Assembly (NCBI GenBank): GCA_964578345.1
Contig: CAZOCP010000005.1
Location: 1 to 34,526, forward strand
Origin: VGKP01 sp964578345
Lineage (GTDB): Archaea; Nanobdellota; Nanobdellia; Pacearchaeales; GW2011-AR1
Length of the DNA stretch: 34,526 nucleotides
Direction of reading: 5' to 3'
Position numbers and translations under genes: made by a program
Shown here: piece after piece, positions 15,171-24,235 of the stretch
Layout: every line of letters starts with the position of its first letter
How positions within the stretch are numbered: position 1 is the stretch's first letter
Notes under the pieces: generated by a model
What the model saw: the letters and a program-made list of their open reading frames with translations, nothing else
What the model was told of the DNA's origin: nothing
Database searches by the model: none

Positions 15171-15497
15171 GTCAGGAATGCGGTACAAACCGCGCCCCTC
15201 AAGGATTGAGTATCCTTGACGGCCATCAAGAACATAGAGTTCTTGAGGCTTTAGGGCGCTGCATTCCTGAACAGAGAATTTCAGATAGAAATTCTCTGTT
15301 CAGAAAAATCACAGGGATTTTTCTGCATCCAAACCTCAAGAATCTATTCAAGTTGATTCTTGATGGCATTCAAAGTTCATTGAACTTTGATGAATCCTAA
15401 ACAAACCTCTCCTCATCAAGAATTTCCAATTCTTGACTGCCATCGAGGACAAGAGTCCTCGAGGCTTAAGCCGAGATATACGCAAGGATTTTTTGAT
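15171..15497 (+). repeat. Structured repeat element C, 327 nt, expanded hairpin array
   Basis: Largest copy, starting TTTATTAT^GTC and ending TTTTTTGAT. Outer stem CAGGAATGC (15173-15181)/GCATTCCTG (15261-15269) and GCGCCC (15192-15197)/GGGCGC (15254-15259) enclose two hairpins (15199-15219, 15226-15246). Then come hairpins at 15271-15299 and 15301-15325, scaffold GCATCCAAAC, hairpins at 15336-15363, 15370-15390, 15416-15436 and 15443-15462. AATCC (15393-15397) can pair GGATT (15486-15490) as the closing stem. All arms are perfect or nearly perfect over 8-11 bp. The AAACCGCGCCC and CTTTAGGGCG segments are shared with element B. The rest of 15094-15170 and 15498-15540 shows no gene. Confidence 0.85.
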
Positions 15498-15546
15498 AAA
15501 GAAACTATTTAAATAGATTATTCACAATAGCAAGATATAATAAACT

Positions 15547-15559
15547 AGTATATATAAAA
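15547..15559 (+). promoter_or_regulatory. Candidate TATA box for the SpoIIM-like gene
   Basis: AGTATATATAAAA lies about 20 nt before the ATG at 15573, slightly closer than other promoters here. An alternative is ACTATTTAAATAG at 15504-15516, which would give a 5' leader of roughly 35-40 nt. Confidence 0.4.
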
Positions 15560-15572
15560 CAAAGAGAATATA

Positions 15573-16436
15573 ATGTTTGAATTACTACTAAATCCAAAAA
15601 AAGCAGAAAGAAAACCCTGGGAGCTACTTTTCGTAGGATTGTTCTATGGTATTGTTTCTTTATTATTAGTTGAATGGGTGTTTGCAGGGGATGTCGTTTT
15701 ATCTAAATACTCTGGAATTTTCTTAGTTACATTCACTGTAATGTTTTCTATACCATTCGTATATTACACTATCCGCTTTGAAGAAAATAAAATAAGTTTT
15801 AAACAAGGTACAATAGCTTTGCTCAAAGAGCATAGCAAGGCGTTGTCAGCTTTTCTCTGGCTATTTCTTGGTTTTGTTATTGCCTTTGCTTTAGGTTATT
15901 TGCTCTTCGCATCACCGAATAGTTTCAAAGCACAAATTGAAACATATTGTTTAATCAATAGGCCGCTCAATCTGCAAGAATGTGTTGCACAGCATAGTAA
16001 CGGAGGAGATAGTTTAGCTCCGACAGCATTTGTAACAAATCCCCAAAAGAGGCTGTTAATTATTTTTACAAATAATATATATGTCCTAATTTTTACATTA
16101 ATATTTTCTCTGATTTTTGGAGCCGGAGTAATTTTCATTCTTTCTTGGAATGCCAGCGTAATAGCGGCCGCAATAGGAATTTACACAAATCAGCACATTT
16201 CTCTGCTTCCATTAGGATTACTGCGCTATCTTTTGCACGGCATTCCAGAAATAGCTTCTTATTTTATAGTAGCTCTTTCAGGCGGATTAATTTCAATTTC
16301 CACAATAAAACATGAGATAGGCACAGAAAGGTTCTGGGAAGTTCTGCAAGATTCATTAAATTTAATAATTTTATCAATTGTAGTCCTTTTTCTTGCAGCA
16401 TTATTAGAAGTTTACATAACTCCAGTAATATTTTAA
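15573..16436 (+). CDS. SpoIIM-like (DUF95) integral membrane protein
   Basis: A 287-aa protein with about five or six hydrophobic spans: residues about 17-38, 48-68, 89-112, 165-200, 205-240 and a C-terminal span near 262-285. The segment around residue 221, LLHGIPEIASYFIVALSGGLI, matches the conserved H-G-x-x-E-[IL]-x-A core of the SpoIIM family, found in many archaea outside any sporulation context. A hydrophilic loop (about 115-155) contains two Cys residues (C128 and C139 region). Biochemical function is unknown; membrane or envelope remodelling is the usual guess. It lies 54 nt before aglB, but aglB has its own promoter. Confidence 0.85.
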   Translation: MFELLLNPKKAERKPWELLFVGLFYGIVSLLLVEWVFAGDVVLSKYSGIFLVTFTVMFSIPFVYYTIRFEENKISFKQGTIALLKEHSKALSAFLWLFLGFVIAFALGYLLFASPNSFKAQIETYCLINRPLNLQECVAQHSNGGDSLAPTAFVTNPQKRLLIIFTNNIYVLIFTLIFSLIFGAGVIFILSWNASVIAAAIGIYTNQHISLLPLGLLRYLLHGIPEIASYFIVALSGGLISISTIKHEIGTERFWEVLQDSLNLIILSIVVLFLAALLEVYITPVIF

Positions 16437-16456
16437 TTTTTCATAAATTAAAATTG

Positions 16457-16470
16457 AAAACTTTATATAG
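16457..16470 (+). promoter_or_regulatory. BRE/TATA promoter of aglB
   Basis: GAAAACTTTATATAG shows a purine-rich BRE followed by a strong TATA box centred 25 nt before the aglB ATG (16491). This is the clearest leaderless promoter in the window. Confidence 0.7.
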
Positions 16471-16490
16471 GCAGAATTAATATCTTATAA

Positions 16491-19289
16491 ATGGATGATA
16501 TTAACAAAGAAGAGCAGATAATCCAGAAAAGAAAGGAGAAAATTATAAATTTTATAAAAAGCAGCTGGATTTATTATATTCTTCTAGCAATATTAGTCTG
16601 GATAGTTATCCGGATAAGAACTCTTAATCTTCCGGGGCTTCGAGATGTAACGACAAATAATTGGACTCTGGGACCTGATTTGGATCCCTTCCTCTTTTTA
16701 CGATGGGCAAAGGAAATAGTTGAAAATGGAAGCCTATTCTTAATTGATACTATGAGATATGTTCCTTTAGGATTTAATGTACAAGAAGAGTTAGTGCTTC
16801 ATACTTATCTTATAGCATGGTTTCACAAGATAGCAATTTTATTCGGAAGCAAGTCTATTGAGCAATCTACCGTTCTTTATCCAGCATTCATTTTTGGGCT
16901 GACAGTAATTGCCTTTTTTTTTCTGGTCAGAGAAATTTTCATAGACGATCTAGGAAAAAATAAATCAAGCATCATCGCCTTGCTTTCTTCATTTTTCCTA
17001 TCAGTTTTACCTTCTCTAATTCCAAGAACGGTCGCAGGAATCCCAGAAAAAGAAGCTTCAGGATTCTTATTTTTATTTCTCGCATTTTTCTTTTTCATAA
17101 CAGCATGGAAATCAAAAACAAACACCCCCAGATATATCTATGCATTATTTTCAACAGTTTCAACAATTATAATGGCCTTAGTATGGGGGGGTTTTATTTA
17201 TATTTATTTAACTATTTCTCTTGCAACTCTTTTTGCTTTTATCCTAGGTCAGGTAAATAAAGAAAGAATAATTATTTATTCTATATGGCTTTTAGTTTCC
17301 ATTGGCTCAATATCTCTTCTGACAAATAGATATTCCTTTATTGGATTCTTTACTTCAACTACTACGGGTACTTCTGCAATAGTTTTAGCAATAATGATTT
17401 TAGACTACATTCTTGAAATTCCAAGAGTTAAACAATACATTGATTCAACAAAAATCTCAAAACTTCCTAGACAAATAAAGCCAATAGTGATAATATTAAT
17501 ACTTTTTGTTATATTCACAATTATCTCCGCGTTTATAGGTGATAACGTCATAATATCAAAATTTGATAATTTATATAAGCAACTTGTTAACCCAACAACA
17601 GATAGATTGGGAGTTACGGTTGCTGAAAATAGGCAGCCTTATTTTACAGAGTGGGCTGGAAATTTCGGGCCTTCTTTACTTTCATTCTTGCAATTCATAA
17701 CAGTAAATATCATAAACTTCTCTTCTTCATCGACCCAGAAACTTTCTCAAGTACCTTTGTTCTTTTGGTTGTTTTTTATTGGTTCAGTCTATCTTTTCTT
17801 TTCTATGATTAAAATGTTCAATTTGAAAGAAAAAGTAGCCATGACTTCTGCATACCTTTTCTTTCTCATAGCAATTATTTTCAGCAGATATTCTCCGAAT
17901 AGTACTTTCAACGGAGGCAATTTTATTAGTAGCCTGCTTTATTTTGCAGGAATACTCTGCCTTGTTTTTATAACTAGCTTATATTATTATAGATATTATA
18001 ATCAAGGGCACAAGGATAAATTAAGTTCTATAGATTTTGGTTTATTAATCCTATTTTCATTCTTTTTCTTTAGTATTGTTTCAGCTCGAGGAGCAGTCAG
18101 ATTAATAATGGTTCTAGTGCCTTCTGCGGCAATTCTTGTTTCATATCTATTTGTTACAAGTATTTACAAATTAAAAAATTTAGGAAAAGATAATAAAAGA
18201 GTAATCATTGCAGTATTTTCAATACTTATTATTTCTAGCACTTTATTTTCAGGATATTATTTCTATAAGTCAAGTGAAGACATAGTAAGGGGATATGTTC
18301 CTAATTCTTATACTCAGCAATGGCAGTATGCAATGTTTTGGGTTCGTGAGAACACTACAAAAACCGCAGTCTTTGGTCATTGGTGGGATTATGGATACTG
18401 GCTGCAAAGCATTGGAGAAAGGGCAACAGTTTTAGATGGAGGCAATGCGATACCTTATTGGAATCATTTGATGGGCAGACATGCTCTAACCGGAAGAGAC
18501 AATCAAAAAGCTTTGGAATTTTTGTATTCTCACAAGACTACTCATTTCTTGATTGATTCAACTGATATAGGAAAATATTCAGCTTTCTCTAGTATAGGTT
18601 CTGATGAAAATTATGATAGAAGAAGTTGGATATCATCTTTGGAAAGAGATAACTCACAGACCAAGGAAGCTAAAAACGGGACTATTTTTGTCTATACTAT
18701 TGGACAAGGGCAACTACTGCCCTTAGATGAAGATATTATTTACGAAACAAACTCTACACAGCTATTTCTTCCTTCTTCTCATTCTGCTCTGGTTCAGATA
18801 CTTCTCGAACAGGATAGCTCCGGGAAAATAATAAGCAATCCTCAGGGAATTTTCTTTAATTCTAAGACAAACACTCTTCATCAAATTCCTCTAAAATATG
18901 CCTTCAAAAAAGAATTTATTGAATTTGATTCAGGTATAGAAGCAGGTATTTTCCTAATGCCTCGTATTATTCAAGAAGCGGACAATAGAGTGCAGATTGA
19001 AGATGATGGAGCTAGTCTTTTCTTAAGCAATAAGACAGTCAAATCACAATTAGCCAGATTATATTTATACAAAGAAGAGAATCCTAATTTTGTTTTAGTG
19101 CACACAGAAGATGATCCCTTAATAAAACAAATAAAGACCATAGACCCAAAAATTAGCGACATAGCTCATTTTGGCGGATTTAGAGGTCCAATTCGGATAT
19201 GGGAAATAAAGTATCCTAAAAATATAACTTTAAAAGAAGAGTATATTAGTAAGACATTTCCAAATAAAATTCTTTCAGGTCTTTCATGA
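16491..19289 (+). CDS. aglB: Oligosaccharyltransferase AglB (STT3 family)
   Basis: Transfers lipid-linked glycan to Asn in N-x-S/T on the outside of the membrane. At 932 aa it has an N-terminal multi-span half (to about residue 585) and a soluble C-terminal half. The first external loop has the metal-binding GPDLDPFLFLRWAK (DxD at 63-65). TVAENRQPYFTEW (about 378-390) fits the position of the TIxE-type loop. The catalytic-site signature WWDYGYW lies at 631-637. The GPT gene begins inside its last codons (ATGA overlap), making an operon with the GPT and flippase genes. Identification is secure. Confidence 0.96.
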   Translation: MDDINKEEQIIQKRKEKIINFIKSSWIYYILLAILVWIVIRIRTLNLPGLRDVTTNNWTLGPDLDPFLFLRWAKEIVENGSLFLIDTMRYVPLGFNVQEELVLHTYLIAWFHKIAILFGSKSIEQSTVLYPAFIFGLTVIAFFFLVREIFIDDLGKNKSSIIALLSSFFLSVLPSLIPRTVAGIPEKEASGFLFLFLAFFFFITAWKSKTNTPRYIYALFSTVSTIIMALVWGGFIYIYLTISLATLFAFILGQVNKERIIIYSIWLLVSIGSISLLTNRYSFIGFFTSTTTGTSAIVLAIMILDYILEIPRVKQYIDSTKISKLPRQIKPIVIILILFVIFTIISAFIGDNVIISKFDNLYKQLVNPTTDRLGVTVAENRQPYFTEWAGNFGPSLLSFLQFITVNIINFSSSSTQKLSQVPLFFWLFFIGSVYLFFSMIKMFNLKEKVAMTSAYLFFLIAIIFSRYSPNSTFNGGNFISSLLYFAGILCLVFITSLYYYRYYNQGHKDKLSSIDFGLLILFSFFFFSIVSARGAVRLIMVLVPSAAILVSYLFVTSIYKLKNLGKDNKRVIIAVFSILIISSTLFSGYYFYKSSEDIVRGYVPNSYTQQWQYAMFWVRENTTKTAVFGHWWDYGYWLQSIGERATVLDGGNAIPYWNHLMGRHALTGRDNQKALEFLYSHKTTHFLIDSTDIGKYSAFSSIGSDENYDRRSWISSLERDNSQTKEAKNGTIFVYTIGQGQLLPLDEDIIYETNSTQLFLPSSHSALVQILLEQDSSGKIISNPQGIFFNSKTNTLHQIPLKYAFKKEFIEFDSGIEAGIFLMPRIIQEADNRVQIEDDGASLFLSNKTVKSQLARLYLYKEENPNFVLVHTEDDPLIKQIKTIDPKISDIAHFGGFRGPIRIWEIKYPKNITLKEEYISKTFPNKILSGLS

Positions 19290-20299
19290 TAGAGATATTT
19301 TTTCCAATACTATTGAGTTTTTTAGTTGCCTTTATTTTTATAAATATATGGACTAGAAAAGCAAAGAGCATAGGTATGATTTGGGATGACATGAACAAAT
19401 ATAATCGCCCCAAAGTTGCAGGTTCAGGAGGAGTAATTTGCCTGCTCGCTTTTCTTACTGGAGTATTTTCATTTGTCGCCTATATAACTTTTTATCAAGG
19501 GCGCACTTCTCACTTAATAGAGATTTTAGCTTTGCTTTTAGTAGTAGTCTTTGCTTCAGGCATTGGTTTTATAGATGATTTAATGGGGTGGAGAAGCGGA
19601 GGGCTTTCAAGACGTTCCAGACTTTTACTGCTTGCAGTCGCAGCCATACCTCTAATGGCAATCAACGCAGGAAAAGATACTATGAGCTTGCCCCTTTTAG
19701 GAAATATAAGTCTTGGTCTATTATATCCTTTATTTATTATACCTATGGGAATAATGGGAGCAACAGCAACCTTCAATTTCCTTGCAGGATACAACGGATT
19801 AGAAGCAGGCCAGGGCATCTTGATTTTAAGCGCCATGGCTTTCGTATCTTTTAAAACAGGCAATTCTTGGTTAAGCATAATTGCGTTATGTATGGTTGGA
19901 GCTTTATTGGCATTCATTATATACAATTATTACCCTGCCAAAGTTTTTCCCGGAGATTCCCTAACTTATGCACTTGGCAGTCTAATTGCAATTATGTCTA
20001 TCCTAGGCAACTTTGAGAAGATAGCAGTTTTCTTTTTCATTCCTTATATTATCGAAACAATACTGAAATCTAAAGGAAAGCTTGTAAAATACTCTTTTGG
20101 AAAGCCATTAAAAGACGGAGAATTGACAATGCCCTATGATAAAATATACGGTCTAGAACATGCATCAATAAAACTAATAAAACTTTTTAAAATAAAACCT
20201 ACAGAACAGAGAGTCGTTTGGTCTTTATGGATTTTTCAATTAGTTATTATTTTAATAGGTTTAATAGTTTTTAGAAAAGGAATATTTGGGGTGGGGTAG
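19286..20299 (+). CDS. Polyprenyl-phosphate GlcNAc-1-phosphate transferase-like (GPT/MraY family)
   Basis: Starts lipid-linked oligosaccharide synthesis by moving a HexNAc-1-P (probably GlcNAc-1-P) from UDP to dolichyl phosphate at the cytoplasmic face. The 337 aa have about ten spans. Family motifs: KYNRPKVAGSGG (38-49), IDDLMGWRSGG (96-106; the Asp pair needed for metal binding), NFLAGYNGLEAG (164-175) and FPGDSLTYALGSL (221-233). This layout is closer to eukaryotic ALG7 and archaeal AglH than to bacterial WecA. It overlaps aglB by 4 nt and is directly followed by the flippase gene. Sugar specificity is not proven by sequence. Confidence 0.9.
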   Translation: MIEIFFPILLSFLVAFIFINIWTRKAKSIGMIWDDMNKYNRPKVAGSGGVICLLAFLTGVFSFVAYITFYQGRTSHLIEILALLLVVVFASGIGFIDDLMGWRSGGLSRRSRLLLLAVAAIPLMAINAGKDTMSLPLLGNISLGLLYPLFIIPMGIMGATATFNFLAGYNGLEAGQGILILSAMAFVSFKTGNSWLSIIALCMVGALLAFIIYNYYPAKVFPGDSLTYALGSLIAIMSILGNFEKIAVFFFIPYIIETILKSKGKLVKYSFGKPLKDGELTMPYDKIYGLEHASIKLIKLFKIKPTEQRVVWSLWIFQLVIILIGLIVFRKGIFGVG

Positions 20300-21574
20300 A
20301 TGAGGATTTTTAAGATAAACTCTGCGATTGTCAAAGGAAGTTTTATTCTGCTAATCTTGTTTAATGCTTACAATGCACTTAATTTCTTTTTTCATTTCAG
20401 CATGGCCCGTCTTCTTTCAGTAGAAGATTATAGAGTTCTCGGAATCCTTTCTTCATTCATCTACATTTTTTCGATATTCTCAGAATCTGTCCAGACCGTC
20501 GTCGTTAAGTATACCTCAAACGAGAATGATCTAGGAAAAATTAAGAATATTATGAAAAGAACCTTTAAGAAATCTTTTCCAATAAGTATCTCTTTATATG
20601 CCATTTATATAATAATATGCTTTTCTTTATCTTACTTAATTAAAGTTTCATTTTCACTTTTATTATTTAACGGACTTCTGTTATTAATATTTTTCTTTCT
20701 TCCAATTACTAGAGGAGTTTTGCAAGGTAGAAAGCAATTTAAAGCAATGGGCTTTAACATGCTTATAGAAGCAATAGTTAAACTTACTCTTGCTATATTC
20801 TTAGTAATAATATTTACAGGCACTACTAAAACAGTTTATGGCGCCGCGACCGCAATGATATTAAGCATATTAATATCATCGTTCTTATCTTTAATACCTC
20901 TAAGGAAGATTATCATTTCTAAAGAGAAATATGCAGAAGCAAGAGGGATGTATGGCTATTCAAAGCCGGTTTTTACAATTTTATTTATTCTTATGCTATT
21001 CTTTAATATGGACTTATTTATAGCAAATATAGTATTCAATAAAGAACTAGCCGGAGCATATACTATCGCTTCCATATTAGGAAAGACAATCTTTTTTGGA
21101 ACAAGCGGAATTGCAAAAGCAATGTTTCCATTGTCATCTACACAAGAGAAGAACGCCTCAACAGAAAAAAGAGCAAAAAACATTTTCCTAAATGCACTAG
21201 CTATAATGTCGATATGCATATTTTTTGCTCTTTTATTTATTTATTTATTTCCATCAATAATAATTAATTTGTTTACAGGGAAGAATATTCCAGAAGCCGC
21301 AGAAGTTGTTTTTTATACTGCTTTTGCAGTAAGCCTTATCTCTTTAACATCCTTGCTATTATTTTATAAACTATCCATAAATTCAACAAATAGATACTAC
21401 TTATTATTTATTCCATTAGTAATTCAAGCAATCTCGCTTTATCTATTTTCATCTAGTCTCAAGGAATTTTCTCTTGCATTTATCGCCTCTTCCGCATTTT
21501 TCATGATATTTTCATATTTTTTATTAAGAAAAAGTTCAAATTTTTTTAAATCTCCAATAAATAAGCAAAAATAG
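20300..21574 (+). CDS. Lipid-linked glycan flippase, MOP/Wzx-like (polysaccharide biosynthesis protein)
   Basis: A 424-aa polytopic protein with about 12 predicted spans and a Wzx/MurJ-like start: VKGSFILLILFNAYNALNFFFHFSMARLLSVEDYRVLGILSSFIYIF. SVEDYxxLG is the typical Wzx motif. Probably moves the completed polyprenyl-linked oligosaccharide outward for AglB. The ATG follows the stop of the GPT gene with no gap, so the two are coupled. Its 3' end overlaps the convergent GT2 gene by 39 nt. Confidence 0.87.
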   Translation: MRIFKINSAIVKGSFILLILFNAYNALNFFFHFSMARLLSVEDYRVLGILSSFIYIFSIFSESVQTVVVKYTSNENDLGKIKNIMKRTFKKSFPISISLYAIYIIICFSLSYLIKVSFSLLLFNGLLLLIFFFLPITRGVLQGRKQFKAMGFNMLIEAIVKLTLAIFLVIIFTGTTKTVYGAATAMILSILISSFLSLIPLRKIIISKEKYAEARGMYGYSKPVFTILFILMLFFNMDLFIANIVFNKELAGAYTIASILGKTIFFGTSGIAKAMFPLSSTQEKNASTEKRAKNIFLNALAIMSICIFFALLFIYLFPSIIINLFTGKNIPEAAEVVFYTAFAVSLISLTSLLLFYKLSINSTNRYYLLFIPLVIQAISLYLFSSSLKEFSLAFIASSAFFMIFSYFLLRKSSNFFKSPINKQK

Positions 21575-22243
21575 AGCGTCTAAACCATCACGCCATCTTA
21601 TCTTCTTGCCTTCTGCTTTAGAGCGGGGCCTGTAAGAAATAGGTGTTTCTTTAATAATATACCCTCTTCTTATAATCTTTGCAGTTATTTCTGGTTCTAT
21701 ATCAAATCCAGAAGAGGTTAATTTTAACTCTTTAAGAATATGCAGAGGAACAAGCTTGTAGCATGTTTCCATATCAGTAATAGGGACAGAGTATAGGATT
21801 CTTGTTAAATAACTAAGGAAGACATTGCCCAAATAATAAGTTATGTATACATAAGGATTTTTTTGCAGAATTCTTGAGCCATATACTACATCACATTTTT
21901 CTTTTTCTCGATATTCAATAAGTCTAGGAATGTCTTTAGTATCATACTCAAGATCGGCATCTTGTATAATTACTAAATCTCCCGTCGCAGCTCTAATTCC
22001 CTCTCTTATAGCAGAACCCTTTCCTTCATTATTTTTAGAGATGAATATTAATTTTAGATTTTTCTTTTCTTTTTTTTTCTTTATATGTTCATTTACTGCG
22101 TTCAGGGTATTATCTATGCTTCCATCATCAATTATAATAACTTCCTTCGCATAATCAATCTTGACATTTTCGACTGATTTCAATACGTCAATTATTGTTT
22201 TTTCCTCATTATATACTGGTATAATTATAGAAAGTTTTTTCAT
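21536..22243 (-). CDS. Polyprenol-phosphate sugar synthase, GT2 (DPM1/DPG-synthase-like)
   Basis: Makes polyprenyl-phosphate-mannose or -glucose from a nucleotide sugar at the cytoplasmic face. GT2 motifs: LSIIIPVYNEEKTI (4-17), VIIIDDGSIDNT (35-46), GKGSAIREGIRAATGD (74-89) and the DxD QDADLEYD (94-101). The C-terminus GFDIEPEITAKIIRRGYIIKETPISYRPRSKAEGKKI matches membrane-associated DPM-type enzymes without C-terminal spans (235 aa). Its ATG overlaps the stop of the upstream membrane glycosyltransferase by 4 nt. That pairing suggests it supplies that enzyme's donor (inference). Mannose versus glucose cannot be decided. Confidence 0.88.
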   Translation of the reverse strand: MKKLSIIIPVYNEEKTIIDVLKSVENVKIDYAKEVIIIDDGSIDNTLNAVNEHIKKKKEKKNLKLIFISKNNEGKGSAIREGIRAATGDLVIIQDADLEYDTKDIPRLIEYREKEKCDVVYGSRILQKNPYVYITYYLGNVFLSYLTRILYSVPITDMETCYKLVPLHILKELKLTSSGFDIEPEITAKIIRRGYIIKETPISYRPRSKAEGKKIRWRDGLDALFLLIYWRFKKI

Positions 22244-24108
22244 TGTTCCTGAATAAAAATATAAAACATAAATAAAATGGAGAGAAATGCAAGAATAAGC
22301 GAAATCGACAAAATAAGATGAGCAATTTTATTTATTAAACTATCAAATAATCCGTTTACAGAGTACTTGTCAAATATAGGCTGTATAGACTCGTCATATC
22401 CAATAGGATATAAAAACCATGTCCTTTGATTAGATAAAAAACCCAAAACCGAAGGATCGATTGGCAAAGTTATTTTATAAATGCGGAAATGAGGCGAAGC
22501 TTTTTTAAAAATAAACGGGAAATAATAAGGCTCAAATGTCGCACTGTAGATTTCAGTTTGTAATTTTCCTTGTGTTGCAAAAAATTCTGTAATCTTCTCC
22601 ATTGTAGAATTAAATTCCGGCTGATCTTTTATCGTGCCCCAACCACAGTCTTCGTTAACGCATTCAATATAATAAGTTTCTATGCTCATAGATTTGCCTG
22701 TTTCCTTGGATTTTTCCAGTACAGTTGGGAGATATGCAGATTCCATGTAATCTCTTCCTTGCAGCGCCCAATGAATCTGCCCCCTATATATTCTAGAATC
22801 AGCCACAATCAATCCTGAATGGGGTATTTTATCTTCTTTAAATTTCATAAGCTGGCTTATCTCGCTTGAAGTATAAAAAGGAGTTAAATTAACAGGAGTC
22901 TTAAAACCAAGGATAATTAAATTAATTATGATTATTATAATTAATAAATAACGCAGTCTAAATGATACAACTTTATTTTTTATCATAAAAAATAATTGTG
23001 AAAGCATAAAACCTGCAGGCGGAATAAACAGGAATAATAGGAAAATATAATGTTTAGCAAGCAAAATTCTAGCAGCCAAATATGCAAAAACAAAAATTAA
23101 AGTCAATGCGAGGATTACTAAATACTCTCTTCTTTTTTTTATAAAGCAGTAGAAAATTCCGAATATTCCAAGCAGAAAAATAACAGGGTCACCATTCCAG
23201 ATTATTTTTAAAGCATAAATAGAACTAGGTAGGGGGTCTCCCCCCAGATGAATTGATTTTCCAAAGAAGAAGCCCTTCCAATCTGCACCATGTCCCCATC
23301 CAGTATCCCACGAATAATACTGCGCAGCTTTTTCTCTGCCATAACCAAGAGCATTGGTATAGATTAAATCCATAAATCCTTTATCTTTATACAGAAGGTA
23401 ATTATGAGTCAGGCTTGGCACACAGAAAATAAATGTTACTACAAGAAACAAAAATAACTTCTTCAAGCTACTATTATCAATAAATTTTTTCTGTTTTTTA
23501 TGTATAAAGTAAAAATAATAAGAGACAAAGACAGGAATGAATAATAAGGCATAAACTTTTGTGAATATAGCCAGCCCCAGCGATATCCCGCTAAACAAGT
23601 ATAAGTTCTTTTTTTCATCTTTCAATCCTTTAATAAATAGATACATCCCAAAAAAAACAAAAAAGACAGCCATTACATCCATCTCAGAAATAGTATATTT
23701 TATATGAAATGGAGAGACGGCAAGCAATAAAGCTCCGATTAACCCTGCTCTTTCATCAAAAAGTTCTTTAATTAAAAGATAAAGAACTATGATAGAGAGA
23801 CTTCCAAATATAAGGGCAGCTAAACGCGACGTTAATTGGCTAATCCCAAATAATGAATAGAAAACATCACTAACAGAATACCAAAGACCAGAAGATTGAT
23901 CATATGTAACTAGCTTATCAGACTTAAGAAAATTAATTGCATGAACACTGAAATGCATATCATCCGCAGAAACGCTTAGATTTAAAGCAGCTATTAACCT
24001 AAGTACAAATCCGACTATAAATATTAAAATAAGATAAAGACGGAGTTTGTTCTCTCCAAAAAAGACATCAAGAGTATTATCGACTAATTTATCATATGTT
24101 TTTTCCAT
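22240..24108 (-). CDS. Multi-span GT39/GT83-type (PMT/ArnT-like) glycosyltransferase
   Basis: A 622-aa GT-C protein with about 11-12 N-terminal spans and an extracytoplasmic C-terminal part with one closing span. The first external loop has the acidic pair SADDMHFSVHAINFL (Asp49-Asp50), the position of the catalytic Asp in PMT/ArnT enzymes, and SPFHIKYTISEMDVMAVFF follows as in that family. Probably uses a polyprenyl-phosphate-sugar donor, likely from the coupled GT2 downstream. I start at 24108 because a TATA box is 27 nt upstream; the ATG at 24150 would lie upstream of that promoter. Acceptor unknown. Confidence 0.83.
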   Translation of the reverse strand: MEKTYDKLVDNTLDVFFGENKLRLYLILIFIVGFVLRLIAALNLSVSADDMHFSVHAINFLKSDKLVTYDQSSGLWYSVSDVFYSLFGISQLTSRLAALIFGSLSIIVLYLLIKELFDERAGLIGALLLAVSPFHIKYTISEMDVMAVFFVFFGMYLFIKGLKDEKKNLYLFSGISLGLAIFTKVYALLFIPVFVSYYFYFIHKKQKKFIDNSSLKKLFLFLVVTFIFCVPSLTHNYLLYKDKGFMDLIYTNALGYGREKAAQYYSWDTGWGHGADWKGFFFGKSIHLGGDPLPSSIYALKIIWNGDPVIFLLGIFGIFYCFIKKRREYLVILALTLIFVFAYLAARILLAKHYIFLLFLFIPPAGFMLSQLFFMIKNKVVSFRLRYLLIIIIIINLIILGFKTPVNLTPFYTSSEISQLMKFKEDKIPHSGLIVADSRIYRGQIHWALQGRDYMESAYLPTVLEKSKETGKSMSIETYYIECVNEDCGWGTIKDQPEFNSTMEKITEFFATQGKLQTEIYSATFEPYYFPFIFKKASPHFRIYKITLPIDPSVLGFLSNQRTWFLYPIGYDESIQPIFDKYSVNGLFDSLINKIAHLILSISLILAFLSILFMFYIFIQEQ

Positions 24109-24130
24109 TAATAAAAAATACAGATTTGCT

Positions 24131-24141
24131 TTATAAAAGTA
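24131..24141 (-). promoter_or_regulatory. TATA box of the GT39/GT83-type gene
   Basis: On the minus strand ACTTTTATAAAG is centred about 27 nt before the ATG at 24108, indicating a leaderless start there. The longer ATG at 24150 lies upstream of this box. Confidence 0.55.
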
Positions 24142-24235
24142 TCTTATCATAAAGAAATAAACACAATTAATACTCTTTATTTTTAGTTTATTCTAACAAA
24201 ATATGTATTTATTCAAATTTACAATTCTTTATTAT

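Noticed and set aside
15206..15400. A 64-codon plus-strand open frame inside element C
   Set aside because: It is composed of hairpin arms of the repeat, has no promoter or coupling, and does not resemble a protein.
15171..15497. CRISPR array
   Set aside because: The repeated units are palindromes of variable sequence and spacing; there are no identical repeats with unique spacers and no cas genes.
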